Assembly (NCBI GenBank): GCA_028290405.1
Contig: JAQGJX010000199.1
Location: 1 to 38,311, forward strand
Direction of reading: 5' to 3'
DNA length: 38,311 bases
DNA from: Hyphomicrobiales bacterium
GTDB taxonomy: Bacteria; Pseudomonadota; Alphaproteobacteria; Rhizobiales; Beijerinckiaceae
In this document: in pieces, positions 1-7,500 of the stretch
How positions within the stretch are numbered: position 1 is the stretch's first letter
Layout: the number at the start of each line of letters is the position of its first letter
Position numbers and translations under genes: made by a program
The notes under the pieces: generated by a model
What the model saw: only the letters and a program-made list of their open reading frames with translations
The model's database searches: none
What the model was told of the DNA's origin: nothing

Positions 1-213
1 TCCGGCCTTCGGCCACCTTCTCCCGCGCTGCGGGAGAAGGCGCTCGCGACGGCGCATGGCGCGTGCGGCCGGGTGCAGGACCATCCCGCCTCAGCCACCT
101 TCCCGGGGCCGCCCAGCGGAACCCGGGACCCAGAGCCGCCGGGTGAAGCCTTTGCCCCTGGGCCCCGGATCGCTTCGCGTCCGGGGAAGTGGAGCTGCGC
201 GGCCCAGCCCTCA
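1..213. repeat. 213-bp tandem repeat, copy 1
   Basis: First of two full head-to-tail copies of a 213-bp unit, repeating at 214 with few differences. It opens with a short GGCC-TTC-GGCC hairpin and then a REP-like stem, CCTTCTCCCGC at 16-26 paired perfectly with GCGGGAGAAGG at 30-40. The period is a multiple of three and the DNA is very GC-rich, so frames stay open across copies, but I see no protein motif. The array may extend left of the window. Confidence 0.9.
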
Positions 214-426
214 TCCGGCCTTCGGCCACCTTCTCCCGCGCTGCGGGAGAAGGCGCTCGCGACGGCGCATGGCGCGTGCGGCCGGGTGCAGGACCATCCC
301 GCCTCAGCCACTTTCCCGGGGCCGCCCAGCGGAACCCGGGACCCAGAGCCGCGGGGTGAAGCCTTTGCCCCTGGGCCCCGGATCGCTTCGCGTCCGGGGA
401 AGTGGAGCTGCGCGCCGCCGCCCTCA
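214..426. repeat. 213-bp tandem repeat, copy 2
   Basis: Second full copy of the unit at 1-213, in exact 213-bp register. The same hairpin lies at 229-253. Differences are scattered substitutions (for example near 311 and 353) plus a diverged stretch just before 421. The near identity suggests recent duplication or gene conversion. Confidence 0.9.
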
Positions 427-474
427 TCCGGCCTTCGGCCACCTTCTCCCGCACGCGGGAGAAGGCGCTCGCGA
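427..474. repeat. Partial third copy of the 213-bp repeat, with REP hairpin
   Basis: Truncated third copy: only the first 48 bases match before the sequence diverges. The hairpin is kept (arms 442-452 and 455-465) with a two-base rather than three-base loop. From 475 to 525 the DNA holds short ACTGCC-type direct repeats and no gene that I can support. Confidence 0.85.
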
Positions 475-525
475 TTGTGGCCGCAGCCTACTGCCTACTG
501 CCCACTGCCTGCCCCCAACACGAAC

Positions 526-550
526 GGAACCCTCCCGGCCGCCGCGCATT
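526..550 (+). promoter_or_regulatory. Candidate EcfG-type (general stress sigma) promoter of the manganese catalase
   Basis: GGAAC at 526-530, a 16-base spacer, then CATT at 547-550. The EcfG consensus of alphaproteobacteria is GGAAC-N16/17-CGTT, so one position of the -10 element differs. It would start transcription around 557, leaving a leader of about 20 nt that contains the GAGGG ribosome site at 565-569. The match is by eye; the stress context of the next gene supports it. Confidence 0.5.
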
Positions 551-577
551 GCCGCCAATTGCACGAGGGTCCCCAAC

Positions 578-1483
578 ATGTTCATGCATAACAAGAAGCT
601 TCAGTACACGGTGCGTGTCGCCGAGCCGAACCCGGCTCTGGCCAACCTCATGCTGGAGCAGTTCGGCGGTCCGCAGGGCGAGCTGGCGGCCGCCATGCGC
701 TACTTTACGCAGGCGCTCAGCGACGACGATCCGGGCCGCAAGGACATGCTGCTCGACATTTCCACCGAGGAGCTGAGCCACCTCGAGGTCATCGGCAGCA
801 TCGTGGCCATGCTCAACAAGGGCGTGAAGGCCAAGCTCGCCGAGGGCTCCATGAAAGAGGCCGAGCTTTACATGGAGCTGGGACAGGGCAACGGCAGCCA
901 CACCACCTCCCTGCTCTACGGCGGCGGCACGCCGCTGACCAATTCGGCGGGCGTTCCGTGGACCGCCGCGTACATCGACTCGATCACCGATCCGGCGTGC
1001 GACCTGCGCTCGAACATCGCCGCCGAGTCCCGCGCCAAGATCGTCTACGAACGCCTCATCAACGTCACGGACGATCCGGGCATCAAGGATGCGCTCACGT
1101 TCCTGATGACCCGCGAGATCGCGCACCAGAAGTCGTTCGAAAAGGCGCTGTACGCGATCGAGCCGAATTTCCCGCCCGGCAAGCTGCCCGGGCAGCCGGA
1201 GTTCGCCGACACGTACTTCAAGCTTTCCCACGGCGAGGGCGTGGTCGCAGGGCCGTGGAACACCGGCGCGCAATGGCAGCGGGTGGACGAGTACGACAAC
1301 GCGCTGGCGGTGGACGGCGGCGACGGCTCGGCCAGCGTGAAACTGAAGGCGGCCGAGAAGAAGGTCGCGGCGGCCATGATGGAGCGCACGGAGTCCGATC
1401 CCCAGAGCGATCCGCTGACCGGCGCCGATCTTGGCGCAGGCCCGGGCGCGGGCACCACCAGCGAGCCGCGCCGGAAGAAGTAG
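578..1483 (+). CDS. Manganese (non-heme) catalase
   Basis: A 301-residue dimanganese catalase that should disproportionate hydrogen peroxide to water and oxygen in the cytoplasm. The ferritin-like four-helix core shows all expected metal ligands: Glu35, Glu65 with His68 (EELSH), Glu150 and His183 (REIAHQ). These match the Glu-35/66/148 and His-69/181 set of characterised enzymes. The tail from about residue 255 is Ala/Gly/Lys-rich and probably disordered, ending in RRKK. The start is the ATG eight bases after GAGGG. The frame stays open far upstream through the 213-bp repeats, but that extension is low-complexity Arg/Pro/Gly sequence and is probably not translated. It is a single-gene unit, with a REP-type hairpin downstream and convergent with the acyl-CoA dehydrogenase gene. 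Confidence 0.95.
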   Translation: MFMHNKKLQYTVRVAEPNPALANLMLEQFGGPQGELAAAMRYFTQALSDDDPGRKDMLLDISTEELSHLEVIGSIVAMLNKGVKAKLAEGSMKEAELYMELGQGNGSHTTSLLYGGGTPLTNSAGVPWTAAYIDSITDPACDLRSNIAAESRAKIVYERLINVTDDPGIKDALTFLMTREIAHQKSFEKALYAIEPNFPPGKLPGQPEFADTYFKLSHGEGVVAGPWNTGAQWQRVDEYDNALAVDGGDGSASVKLKAAEKKVAAAMMERTESDPQSDPLTGADLGAGPGAGTTSEPRRKK

Positions 1484-1500
1484 CGCGGCGCTCGCGCCGG

Positions 1501-1548
1501 CCCTCATCCGGCCGCAGGCCCCTTCTCCCGCGCTGCGGGAGAAGGGGG
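1501..1548. repeat. REP-like element between convergent genes
   Basis: Fourth copy of the repeat family seen at 1-474, here without the rest of the 213-bp unit. CCCCTTCTCCCGC (1519-1531) and GCGGGAGAAGGGG (1535-1547) form a perfect 13-bp stem with a 3-nt loop. It sits in the 80-bp gap between the ends of the catalase and the acyl-CoA dehydrogenase gene, where such a hairpin could stop transcription or protect mRNA 3' ends on both strands. Confidence 0.8.
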
Positions 1549-1563
1549 TTACGCGGAAGGCGC

Positions 1564-2688
1564 CTACTCGCCCGCGTAGCGGGTGAGATGATGGTCGATG
1601 TCCCCGAACATCTTCTCGAGCGTCGTCAGCCGGCGGAAGTAATGGCCGGCGACGTATTCCATCGTCATGCCGATGCCGCCGTGCAACTGGATGGCGCCGC
1701 GCCCGACCACGCGCGCCGCCAGGCCGATTTGCGCCTTGGCGGCCGAGACCGCCTGCGCGCGGGCGGCCGCGTCCTCGTTCTGTGCGGCGTCGATCGCCAG
1801 ATAGGCCATCGAGCGCGCCTGCTGCTCCGCCATCACCATGTCGGCGAGGCGATGCTGCAACACCTGGAACTTGCCGATGGGACGTCCGAACTGGTTGCGG
1901 GTCTTGAGGTACTCGGTGGTGATCTCGTTGAGCGCCGCCATGGCCCCCACGGCTTCGCAGCACGCGCCCGCCGCGCCCCGGTCCAGCGCCCAGTCGAGCA
2001 GCGAAAGCCCCTGCCCCACGGCGCCAAGCACAGCGTCCGCGTCCACCCGCACGGATTCCAGCGTCACGTCGGCCGCGCTCCGGTCGTCCATCAGCGCATA
2101 GCCGCGCGCGCGCACGCCCGGGGCGTTCGCGTCGACGAGGAACAGCGTGATCCCGTCAGAGTCGGCCACGTCGCCCGACGTGCGCGCCGCGACGATGAAC
2201 ACGTCGGCGACGTCGCCGCCCAGCGCCAGGGCCTTGACGCCGTCCAGGACGTACCCGCCGCCGACCGGGCGGGCGCTGGCGGCGATGCGGGCCGTCTCGT
2301 AGCGCGCGGTCGCTTCGCTGTGCGCCAGCGCGATCTTCAATCCGCCCTCCGCCACCGCAGGCAGCAGGCGGGCCTGTTGCGCCTCGCTTCCCGCGCGCTG
2401 GACCAGCGCGGCCCCCAGCAAGACGGTCGGCATGTAGGGATCGATCGTCAGCCCGCGCCCCATGGCCTCCAGCACGATGGCGAGGTCCGCGAACCCGCCC
2501 CCGATGCCCCCATGGGCCTCGCTGATTTCGACGCCGAAGAGCCCCAGCTCCGCGTACGCGCGCCACAAGGCGCCATGGTCCCCGGCGGCGATGGCCTTCT
2601 TTCGGTCGTCGAACGTGAAGCGTTCGCGCAGCAGGCGGGAAACGCTGTCGCGCAGCATGTCCTGCGTTTCAGTGACTGAAAAATCCAT
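1564..2688 (-). CDS. Acyl-CoA dehydrogenase, small-subunit type (PimD-like)
   Basis: A 374-residue flavoprotein of the acyl-CoA dehydrogenase superfamily: N-terminal helical domain, central beta domain (about 120-215) and C-terminal helical bundle with RNQFGRPIGKFQ and LHGGIGMTMEY signatures. It would remove two hydrogens at C2-C3 of a CoA thioester. It follows a second, different acyl-CoA dehydrogenase gene by only 3 bp. The pair resembles the large and small subunits of pimeloyl-CoA dehydrogenase (PimC/PimD) and the heteromeric FadE enzymes of steroid catabolism. In the helix where isovaleryl-CoA dehydrogenase carries its catalytic Glu, this subunit reads ALDRGAA, so it may not hold the catalytic base. 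The partner and substrate are inferred. Confidence 0.88.
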   Translation of the reverse strand: MDFSVTETQDMLRDSVSRLLRERFTFDDRKKAIAAGDHGALWRAYAELGLFGVEISEAHGGIGGGFADLAIVLEAMGRGLTIDPYMPTVLLGAALVQRAGSEAQQARLLPAVAEGGLKIALAHSEATARYETARIAASARPVGGGYVLDGVKALALGGDVADVFIVAARTSGDVADSDGITLFLVDANAPGVRARGYALMDDRSAADVTLESVRVDADAVLGAVGQGLSLLDWALDRGAAGACCEAVGAMAALNEITTEYLKTRNQFGRPIGKFQVLQHRLADMVMAEQQARSMAYLAIDAAQNEDAAARAQAVSAAKAQIGLAARVVGRGAIQLHGGIGMTMEYVAGHYFRRLTTLEKMFGDIDHHLTRYAGE

Positions 2689-2691
2689 GGC

Positions 2692-3876
2692 TCAGAGCCC
2701 CAGCGATTTTGAGATGACGTTGCGCTGGATCTCGTTCGATCCGCCATAGATCGTCACGACGCGCGTGGAGAGGATATTCGGCCCCTCGGACGCTGCGTCC
2801 GCCGGTCCCAGCGTGGCCTCGTTGGTGTCGTGGAGACCGCGCTCCCCGTCGAACGGCATGGCCCATGGGCCCAGCGCGTCCATCATCAGCTCGGTGAGCC
2901 CTTGCTGGATTTCCGATCCCTTGATCTTGAGCATGTTGGCCTCGACGCCCGGAGAGCCGCCAGCCTGGATCATGCGCAGCGCGGTGATCTCCAGCGCCAG
3001 CAGCTCGACTTCCAGCATGGAGACCTTTTCGCGGAACGAGCGGCGCCGGAGCAGCGGCTCGCCGTCCACCGTCTGCTCGCCCGCCATGGCTTTTAGCAGG
3101 CGCAGTTCGCGCTTGGACTGGCCGATGCGCGCGATGCTCAGGCGCTCGTGCCCCAGCAGCAGCTTGGCGTAGTTCCAGCCCTTGTTCGCCTCGCCGATGA
3201 GGCTGTCGGCGGGCACGCGCACGTCGTCGAAGAAGACTTCGTTGGTGGAATGGCCGCCGTCCATGGTGATGATGGGGCGGATGGTGATCCCCTTCTGGTC
3301 GATGGGGAACACCAGCATGCTGATGCCCTCCTGCGGCTTGCCCTCCGTGGAGGTGCGCACGAGCATGAAGATCATGTTGGCGTGGTGGGCCATGCTGGTC
3401 CACATCTTCTGGCCGTCGATGCGCCACACGTCGCCGTCCAGCACCGCGCGCGTCTTGAGGGACGCGAGGTCGGATCCCGCGCCCGGCTCGGAAAAGCCCT
3501 GGCAGAAGTAATATTCAAGCGTGCGGATGCGCGGCAGCAGGTGCGCCTTCTGGGCCGGCGAGCCGACGTGGAAGAGCACCGGGGCGATCATGCTTTCGCC
3601 GAACGGAATGGCCGCCGGGGCGCCCTCCTCGGAGGCGACCGTGTCGAAGATGTGCCGCTGCAAGGCGTCGAACCCGGGGCCGCCGTATTCGGCCGGCCAG
3701 CCCGGACAGGCCCAGCCGCGCGCGCACAGGCGGCCCTGCCACTCGCGCTGCTCTGCCGGCGTGATCTTCTGGCGGCGAAACACCTTGTCGCGCGTGGTCG
3801 GCGGCAGCTCCGCGCGCATGAAGGCGCGGACCTCGTCGGCGAAACGCTTCGCCGCGTCCGGATATCTCAACTCCAT
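2692..3876 (-). CDS. Acyl-CoA dehydrogenase, large-subunit type (PimC-like)
   Basis: A 394-residue acyl-CoA dehydrogenase starting MELRYPDAAK. FAD/acyl-binding signatures are visible: CQGFSEPGAGSDL (125-137) and DGQKMWTS (154-161). The usual medium-chain catalytic Glu position reads IYGGSNEIQ with Gly378, so that base is absent. A Glu at 244 (GHERLSIA) sits where isovaleryl- and long-chain dehydrogenases keep theirs and is the likely base. The ATG at 3876 is preferred over an upstream in-frame start because AGGGAG precedes it at a suitable distance. It is the first gene of a two-gene unit with the small-subunit gene. A heteromeric dehydrogenase for dicarboxylyl- or alicyclic-CoA esters is the best guess. 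Confidence 0.88.
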   Translation of the reverse strand: MELRYPDAAKRFADEVRAFMRAELPPTTRDKVFRRQKITPAEQREWQGRLCARGWACPGWPAEYGGPGFDALQRHIFDTVASEEGAPAAIPFGESMIAPVLFHVGSPAQKAHLLPRIRTLEYYFCQGFSEPGAGSDLASLKTRAVLDGDVWRIDGQKMWTSMAHHANMIFMLVRTSTEGKPQEGISMLVFPIDQKGITIRPIITMDGGHSTNEVFFDDVRVPADSLIGEANKGWNYAKLLLGHERLSIARIGQSKRELRLLKAMAGEQTVDGEPLLRRRSFREKVSMLEVELLALEITALRMIQAGGSPGVEANMLKIKGSEIQQGLTELMMDALGPWAMPFDGERGLHDTNEATLGPADAASEGPNILSTRVVTIYGGSNEIQRNVISKSLGL

Positions 3877-3997
3877 GTCCCGCTCCCTGAAGCGTTGGTT
3901 TTCGGCGCGAAGGCTAGGCGCCCCGGCCATGTCTGTAAAGGCGCAGGCTGCGCCGGCCGCCATGCGCCCCGCGCATTGCGTTCAACCATCCGGTGCG

Positions 3998-4681
3998 TCA
4001 GCGCCGGGCGGGGGTCGCGAGCCAGATGACGTGCTTGGCGCCGCCGCCGCTCTTGCCGTTCGCCCGCACCACCGCCTCCTCGACGCTGAAGCCCGAATGG
4101 CGCAGGCGATGGGTGAAGCTCTTGTCCGGGCCCTGGGACCACACGGCGAGCACGCCGCCGGGCCGCAGCGCGCGGCGCGCCGCGCTCAGGCCGGATATGG
4201 TGTAGAGCGCGTCGTTTCCTTCGCGGCTCATGCCCTCTGGGCCGTTGTCCACGTCCAGCATGATGGCGTCATAGGCGGCGGGCTCGGCGCGAATGAGCTG
4301 CGCCACGTCGCCCTCGTGGATGACCGTGCGCGGATCGGTCAGGCTGTCGCCGAAAAGCTCCGCCATGGGACCGCGCGCCCAGGCGACCACGGCGGGCACC
4401 AGTTCGGCGACCTCCACCTGCGCGTCGGGGCCCAGCGCCGCCAGCGCGGCCCGCAGCGTGAAGCCCATGCCGAGCCCGCCGATCAGCAGGCGTGGACGCG
4501 CGCGCCCGCCCAGCCGGGCGATCGGCAGCGTCGCCAGCGCCTCCTCGGAGCCGCTGAGACGGCTGTTCATCAGCTCCGCCGGGCCAAGGCGGATCGAAAA
4601 CTCGGCGCCGCGCCGCCACAGGCGCATCTCCGCGCCGCCCTCGGGCACGGGCGCGGTGTCGAGGTGGACCCAGGGAATCAT
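3998..4681 (-). CDS. Spermidine-synthase-like SAM-dependent methyltransferase
   Basis: A 227-residue Rossmann-fold protein of the spermine/spermidine synthase type. Visible are the SAM/dcSAM-binding loop LLIGGLGMGFTLRAAL, an acidic strand (VEVAELVPAVV), a second acidic motif after the GD of HEGDVAQL, and IMLDVDNGPEG at the active-site Asp. It is shorter than true polyamine synthases and lacks most of their N-terminal beta domain, so real polyamine synthesis is doubtful. Many such proteins are methyltransferases of unknown substrate. The ATG at 4681 is chosen because homology-like sequence begins there; the frame stays open to 4747. It runs in the direction of the dehydrogenase pair but 121 bp upstream, so co-transcription is possible but unproven. 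Confidence 0.75.
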   Translation of the reverse strand: MIPWVHLDTAPVPEGGAEMRLWRRGAEFSIRLGPAELMNSRLSGSEEALATLPIARLGGRARPRLLIGGLGMGFTLRAALAALGPDAQVEVAELVPAVVAWARGPMAELFGDSLTDPRTVIHEGDVAQLIRAEPAAYDAIMLDVDNGPEGMSREGNDALYTISGLSAARRALRPGGVLAVWSQGPDKSFTHRLRHSGFSVEEAVVRANGKSGGGAKHVIWLATPARR

Positions 4682-4829
4682 CGGCGGCCGCCTGCGAAAA
4701 ATCTGTTCATGGGCAGCAGATAGCACGAGAGGGGGCGGAGCATCCAAACCGCTGCTTTTCAGCCGCCCCGCCCCGGCGTATCGTCACGCCCAACCAAGCC
4801 GCGCAGCGGACGATTCAAAGGGACTGGAA

Positions 4830-6002
4830 ATGAACGAGATGGCGCCTCCCCAAAAAGCCCGCGCGCGTTATGACGTGGACCTCGCCACCACCATGCCCGG
4901 CACGCCCGGCGGCGTGTTCATGCGCCAGTTCTGGATCGCCGTGTACGACAGCGCCGCCCTGCCGGACGGCCGCGCCATGCCGATCCGCATCATGGGCGAG
5001 GATTTCGCCATCTATCGCGGCCATTCGGGGCGCCCGCAGGTGACCGCCTACCGCTGCCCCCATCGCGGCGCGCAGATGCATCTGGGCTGGATCGAGGGCG
5101 ACGACATCCGCTGCGTCTATCACGGCTGGAAGTTCGATTGCGAAGGCAAGTGCGTGGACCAGCCTGCGGAAGATCCCGGCTACAACGAAAAGGTGCGCAT
5201 CCGCACCTATCCCACCGCCGAGCACATGGGCCTCGTCTTCGCCTATTTCGGCGAGGGCGAGCCGCCCCATTTCCCGCCCTTCCCGGAGCCCCAGGGCGAA
5301 GGCGTGATCGAGGTGCGCCCGTCGACCGAAGCGCCCTGCAATTACCTCCAGTGCTTTGAAAACAGCATGGACGAGGTGCATGTGGCCTTCACCCACGCGC
5401 CCGGCGGATCGCACGCCAGGATCGCCCATGACCTCCCGGTCATCACCGCTGAGGAAACCGACTGGGGCATGATGCGCTATGGCACGCGCAAGGACGGCCA
5501 GGTGCGCCAGACGCTGCACTACGCCCCCAACGCCGTGCGCGTCTTCGTGCCGCCGTTCTTCGGCATGGAGGGCGTCGGCGGCTGGCCGGAAATGATCCTC
5601 ATCTTCACGCCCGTCGACGACGAAACCTGCCGCTGGTTCGCAACCAGCAAGGTGTTCGTGACGGGCGCGGACGCTGACGCCTACAGGACCAAGCGCGCGG
5701 AGATGCAGAAGAACGCGGGCGCGGTGCGCCCCATCATGGACGTGGTCAACGACATCTGGAGCGGCAAGCTCGTCTACGAGGACGTGCGCCACCCGATGCT
5801 GGCGCGCGTGCAGGACATCGCCGTGCAGGCCGGTCAAGGGCGCATCGCCAACCGCGAGACCGAATTCCTGGGCAAGTCGGACGCCGGCATCGTGGCCTGG
5901 CGGCGCATCCTCGCCCGCGAATTGCGCCTGATCGCGGACGGACGCCAGTCCAAGACCTGGGCGACGCCCGGCCCCGAGGTGGTTCCCGTCATGGGGGCGT
6001 AA
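4830..6002 (+). CDS. Rieske non-heme iron oxygenase, alpha subunit
   Basis: A 390-residue aromatic-ring-hydroxylating type oxygenase. The Rieske [2Fe-2S] ligands are Cys76, His78, Cys95 and His98 (CPHRG ... CVYHGWKF). The mononuclear iron site shows FENSMDEVHVAFTH with bridging Asp181 and ligands His184 and His189, plus a probable third ligand Asp329 (VQDIA). The order and length fit the phthalate dioxygenase/vanillate demethylase group, which acts on aromatic acids or ethers with a separate reductase. No reductase or ferredoxin gene is nearby. The start follows AAAGGGA. It opens a plus-strand run: binding protein 33 bp later, then the molybdenum hydroxylase genes. It may hydroxylate, O-demethylate or N-demethylate; the substrate is unknown. 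Confidence 0.93.
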   Translation: MNEMAPPQKARARYDVDLATTMPGTPGGVFMRQFWIAVYDSAALPDGRAMPIRIMGEDFAIYRGHSGRPQVTAYRCPHRGAQMHLGWIEGDDIRCVYHGWKFDCEGKCVDQPAEDPGYNEKVRIRTYPTAEHMGLVFAYFGEGEPPHFPPFPEPQGEGVIEVRPSTEAPCNYLQCFENSMDEVHVAFTHAPGGSHARIAHDLPVITAEETDWGMMRYGTRKDGQVRQTLHYAPNAVRVFVPPFFGMEGVGGWPEMILIFTPVDDETCRWFATSKVFVTGADADAYRTKRAEMQKNAGAVRPIMDVVNDIWSGKLVYEDVRHPMLARVQDIAVQAGQGRIANRETEFLGKSDAGIVAWRRILARELRLIADGRQSKTWATPGPEVVPVMGA

Positions 6003-6035
6003 AGCGGGCCTGTAACCAACATGGGAGGAAACGGC

Positions 6036-7016
6036 ATGGGGTTCTGGCTTAAAACAGCCTGCGCGATTGCTGCGCTCGCGGCATCGCACGCGCCCGGCCT
6101 GGCGCAGTCCTCCGGAAAGGCGTGGCCCGAGCGCCCCATCAAGGTGGTGCTGGGCTTTCCGCCCGGTCCTGTCGACATCGTCGGCCGCCCGGTCGCCGCC
6201 AGGCTGCAAGAGGCTCTGGGACAGCCGGTCGTGTTCGAGAACCGCCCCGGCGCCAACGGCTCCATCGCCACCGAGCAGGTCATGAAGGCCGATCCGGACG
6301 GCTACACGATCCTCATGGGCACCGCCGGCACCCATGTCACCGCCGTCCACCTGTTCAAGAACCTGCGCTACGACCCGGTGAAGGACTTCGAGCCCATCAT
6401 CGCGGCCGTGGAGCCCGCGACGTGCCTCGTGGTCCATCCTTCCGTTCCCGCGAAGACCGTGGCCGAACTCATCGCCTACATGAAGGCCAATCCCGGCAAG
6501 CTGTCCTATGGCACCACCGGGGTGGGGTCGGTTTTTCATCTCACAGGCGAACTGTTCAAGCAGACCACCGGTACAGAGATGGTGCACGTGCCCTACAAGG
6601 GCGCTGACGCCTCCATGGTCGATCTCATCGGCGGCCATATTCCCGTGGTGTTCACCGCCCTCTCCACCGCTGGCCCTCACATAGAGGCCGGCACGGCGCG
6701 GCTGCTGGCCGTGCTGGAGCCGGAGCGGTTTCCCCGCAGGCCCGACACGCCCTCGATCACCGAGACGATCCCGGCCTTCCGCAAGCCGTCCACGTGGTTC
6801 GGCTATTTCGCGCCGCGCGGCACCCCGCAACCGGTCGTGCAGAGGTTGAACGCCGAGATCGGCCGCATCCTCAAGGAGCCGGATATCCAGTCGCGACTGC
6901 AGGACGCGGGCTATGCGGTCATCGGCGGCTCGCCCGAGCATCTGCGCGAGTTGATGATTGACGGCATCGCGCGCTTCGGCGACATCATCCGCACCGCAGG
7001 CATCAAGCCTGAATAA
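6036..7016 (+). CDS. Bug/TTT-family periplasmic solute-binding protein
   Basis: A 326-residue extracytoplasmic receptor of the tripartite tricarboxylate transporter (TctC/Bug) family. It has a Sec signal peptide (cleavage near residue 23, after GLA), then the family signatures WPERPIKVVLGFPPG, ENRPGANGSIA, DPDGYTILMG and HVPYKGAD. Such proteins bind carboxylates in a Venus-flytrap fold. The ATG at 6036 is preferred to one at 6021 because the GGAGG lies between them. No TctA/TctB membrane genes are in the window, as is usual for the many orphan Bug proteins. Its place between an oxygenase and a molybdenum hydroxylase suggests that it captures their substrate. Confidence 0.92.
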   Translation: MGFWLKTACAIAALAASHAPGLAQSSGKAWPERPIKVVLGFPPGPVDIVGRPVAARLQEALGQPVVFENRPGANGSIATEQVMKADPDGYTILMGTAGTHVTAVHLFKNLRYDPVKDFEPIIAAVEPATCLVVHPSVPAKTVAELIAYMKANPGKLSYGTTGVGSVFHLTGELFKQTTGTEMVHVPYKGADASMVDLIGGHIPVVFTALSTAGPHIEAGTARLLAVLEPERFPRRPDTPSITETIPAFRKPSTWFGYFAPRGTPQPVVQRLNAEIGRILKEPDIQSRLQDAGYAVIGGSPEHLRELMIDGIARFGDIIRTAGIKPE

Positions 7017-7041
7017 TCACAAAGACGAAAAGGAGGGGCAA

Positions 7042-7497
7042 GTGGTCACATTCAAGCTCAATCAGGCGGAGGTGCGCGTGGACGCGCCCGCCACGTCGCC
7101 ATTGCTGTTCGTCCTCGCCAACGATCTTGGCGTGAACGGCGTCAAGTACGGCTGCGGCCGCTCGCAATGCGGCTCCTGCACCGTGCTGATCGACGGCGAG
7201 CCCGTCCGCTCCTGCCAGACGCCGGTTTCCGCCGCCGCGGGCCGCTCCGTCACCACGCTTGAGGGGCTGCTTGAAGGCGGCAAGCCCAGCAAGCTGCAAC
7301 AGGCGTTCATCGACGAGCAGGCCGCCCAGTGCGGCTACTGCGCAGCCGGCATGATCATGCAGGCGCAGGCGCTGCTCGACCGCAACCCCGCTCCCAGCGA
7401 ATCCGACGTCCGCACCTCGCTGAACGGCAATCTGTGCCGCTGCGGCGCCCACAACCGCATTGTCCGCGCCGTGCTGCGCGCCGCCAAGGAGGCCTGA
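7042..7497 (+). CDS. Molybdenum hydroxylase, 2Fe-2S subunit (IorA/CoxS-like)
   Basis: A 151-residue small subunit with two [2Fe-2S] clusters. The plant-ferredoxin-type cluster uses Cys38, Cys43, Cys46 and Cys58 (GCGRSQCGSC). The second uses Cys97, Cys100, Cys132 and Cys134 (QCGYC, CRC). It passes electrons from the molybdenum centre to the acceptor. The start is a GTG directly after the strong AGGAGGGG at 7031-7038. An earlier in-frame start at 6958 lies inside the binding-protein gene. It has no signal peptide of its own, so if the enzyme is periplasmic it would be carried out by the Tat signal of the large subunit, whose gene starts 3 bp after this one ends. Confidence 0.94.
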   Translation: MVTFKLNQAEVRVDAPATSPLLFVLANDLGVNGVKYGCGRSQCGSCTVLIDGEPVRSCQTPVSAAAGRSVTTLEGLLEGGKPSKLQQAFIDEQAAQCGYCAAGMIMQAQALLDRNPAPSESDVRTSLNGNLCRCGAHNRIVRAVLRAAKEA

Positions 7498-7500
7498 CGC

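Noticed and set aside
1-474. Possible CRISPR array.
   Set aside because: The units are 213 bp, nearly identical throughout and without short repeats separated by unique spacers; no cas genes are present.
56-577. In-frame N-terminal extension of the manganese catalase through the tandem repeats (174 extra residues).
   Set aside because: It is Arg/Pro/Gly-rich repeat translation kept open by GC bias and a period divisible by three. The ATG at 578 has a good ribosome site and starts exactly where the family does.
488-2679. Long open frames opposite or overlapping the catalase and first dehydrogenase genes (488-1963 minus, 958-2679 plus).
   Set aside because: They are antisense or shifted frames of well-recognised genes, with Arg/Ala/Gly-biased translations and no motifs; typical GC-rich shadow frames.
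4732-4769. Inverted GGGGCGG/CCGCCCC arms upstream of the Rieske gene as an operator or riboswitch.
   Set aside because: The arms are short, pure G/C and 24 bases apart, which is expected by chance in this composition; no further structure supports it.
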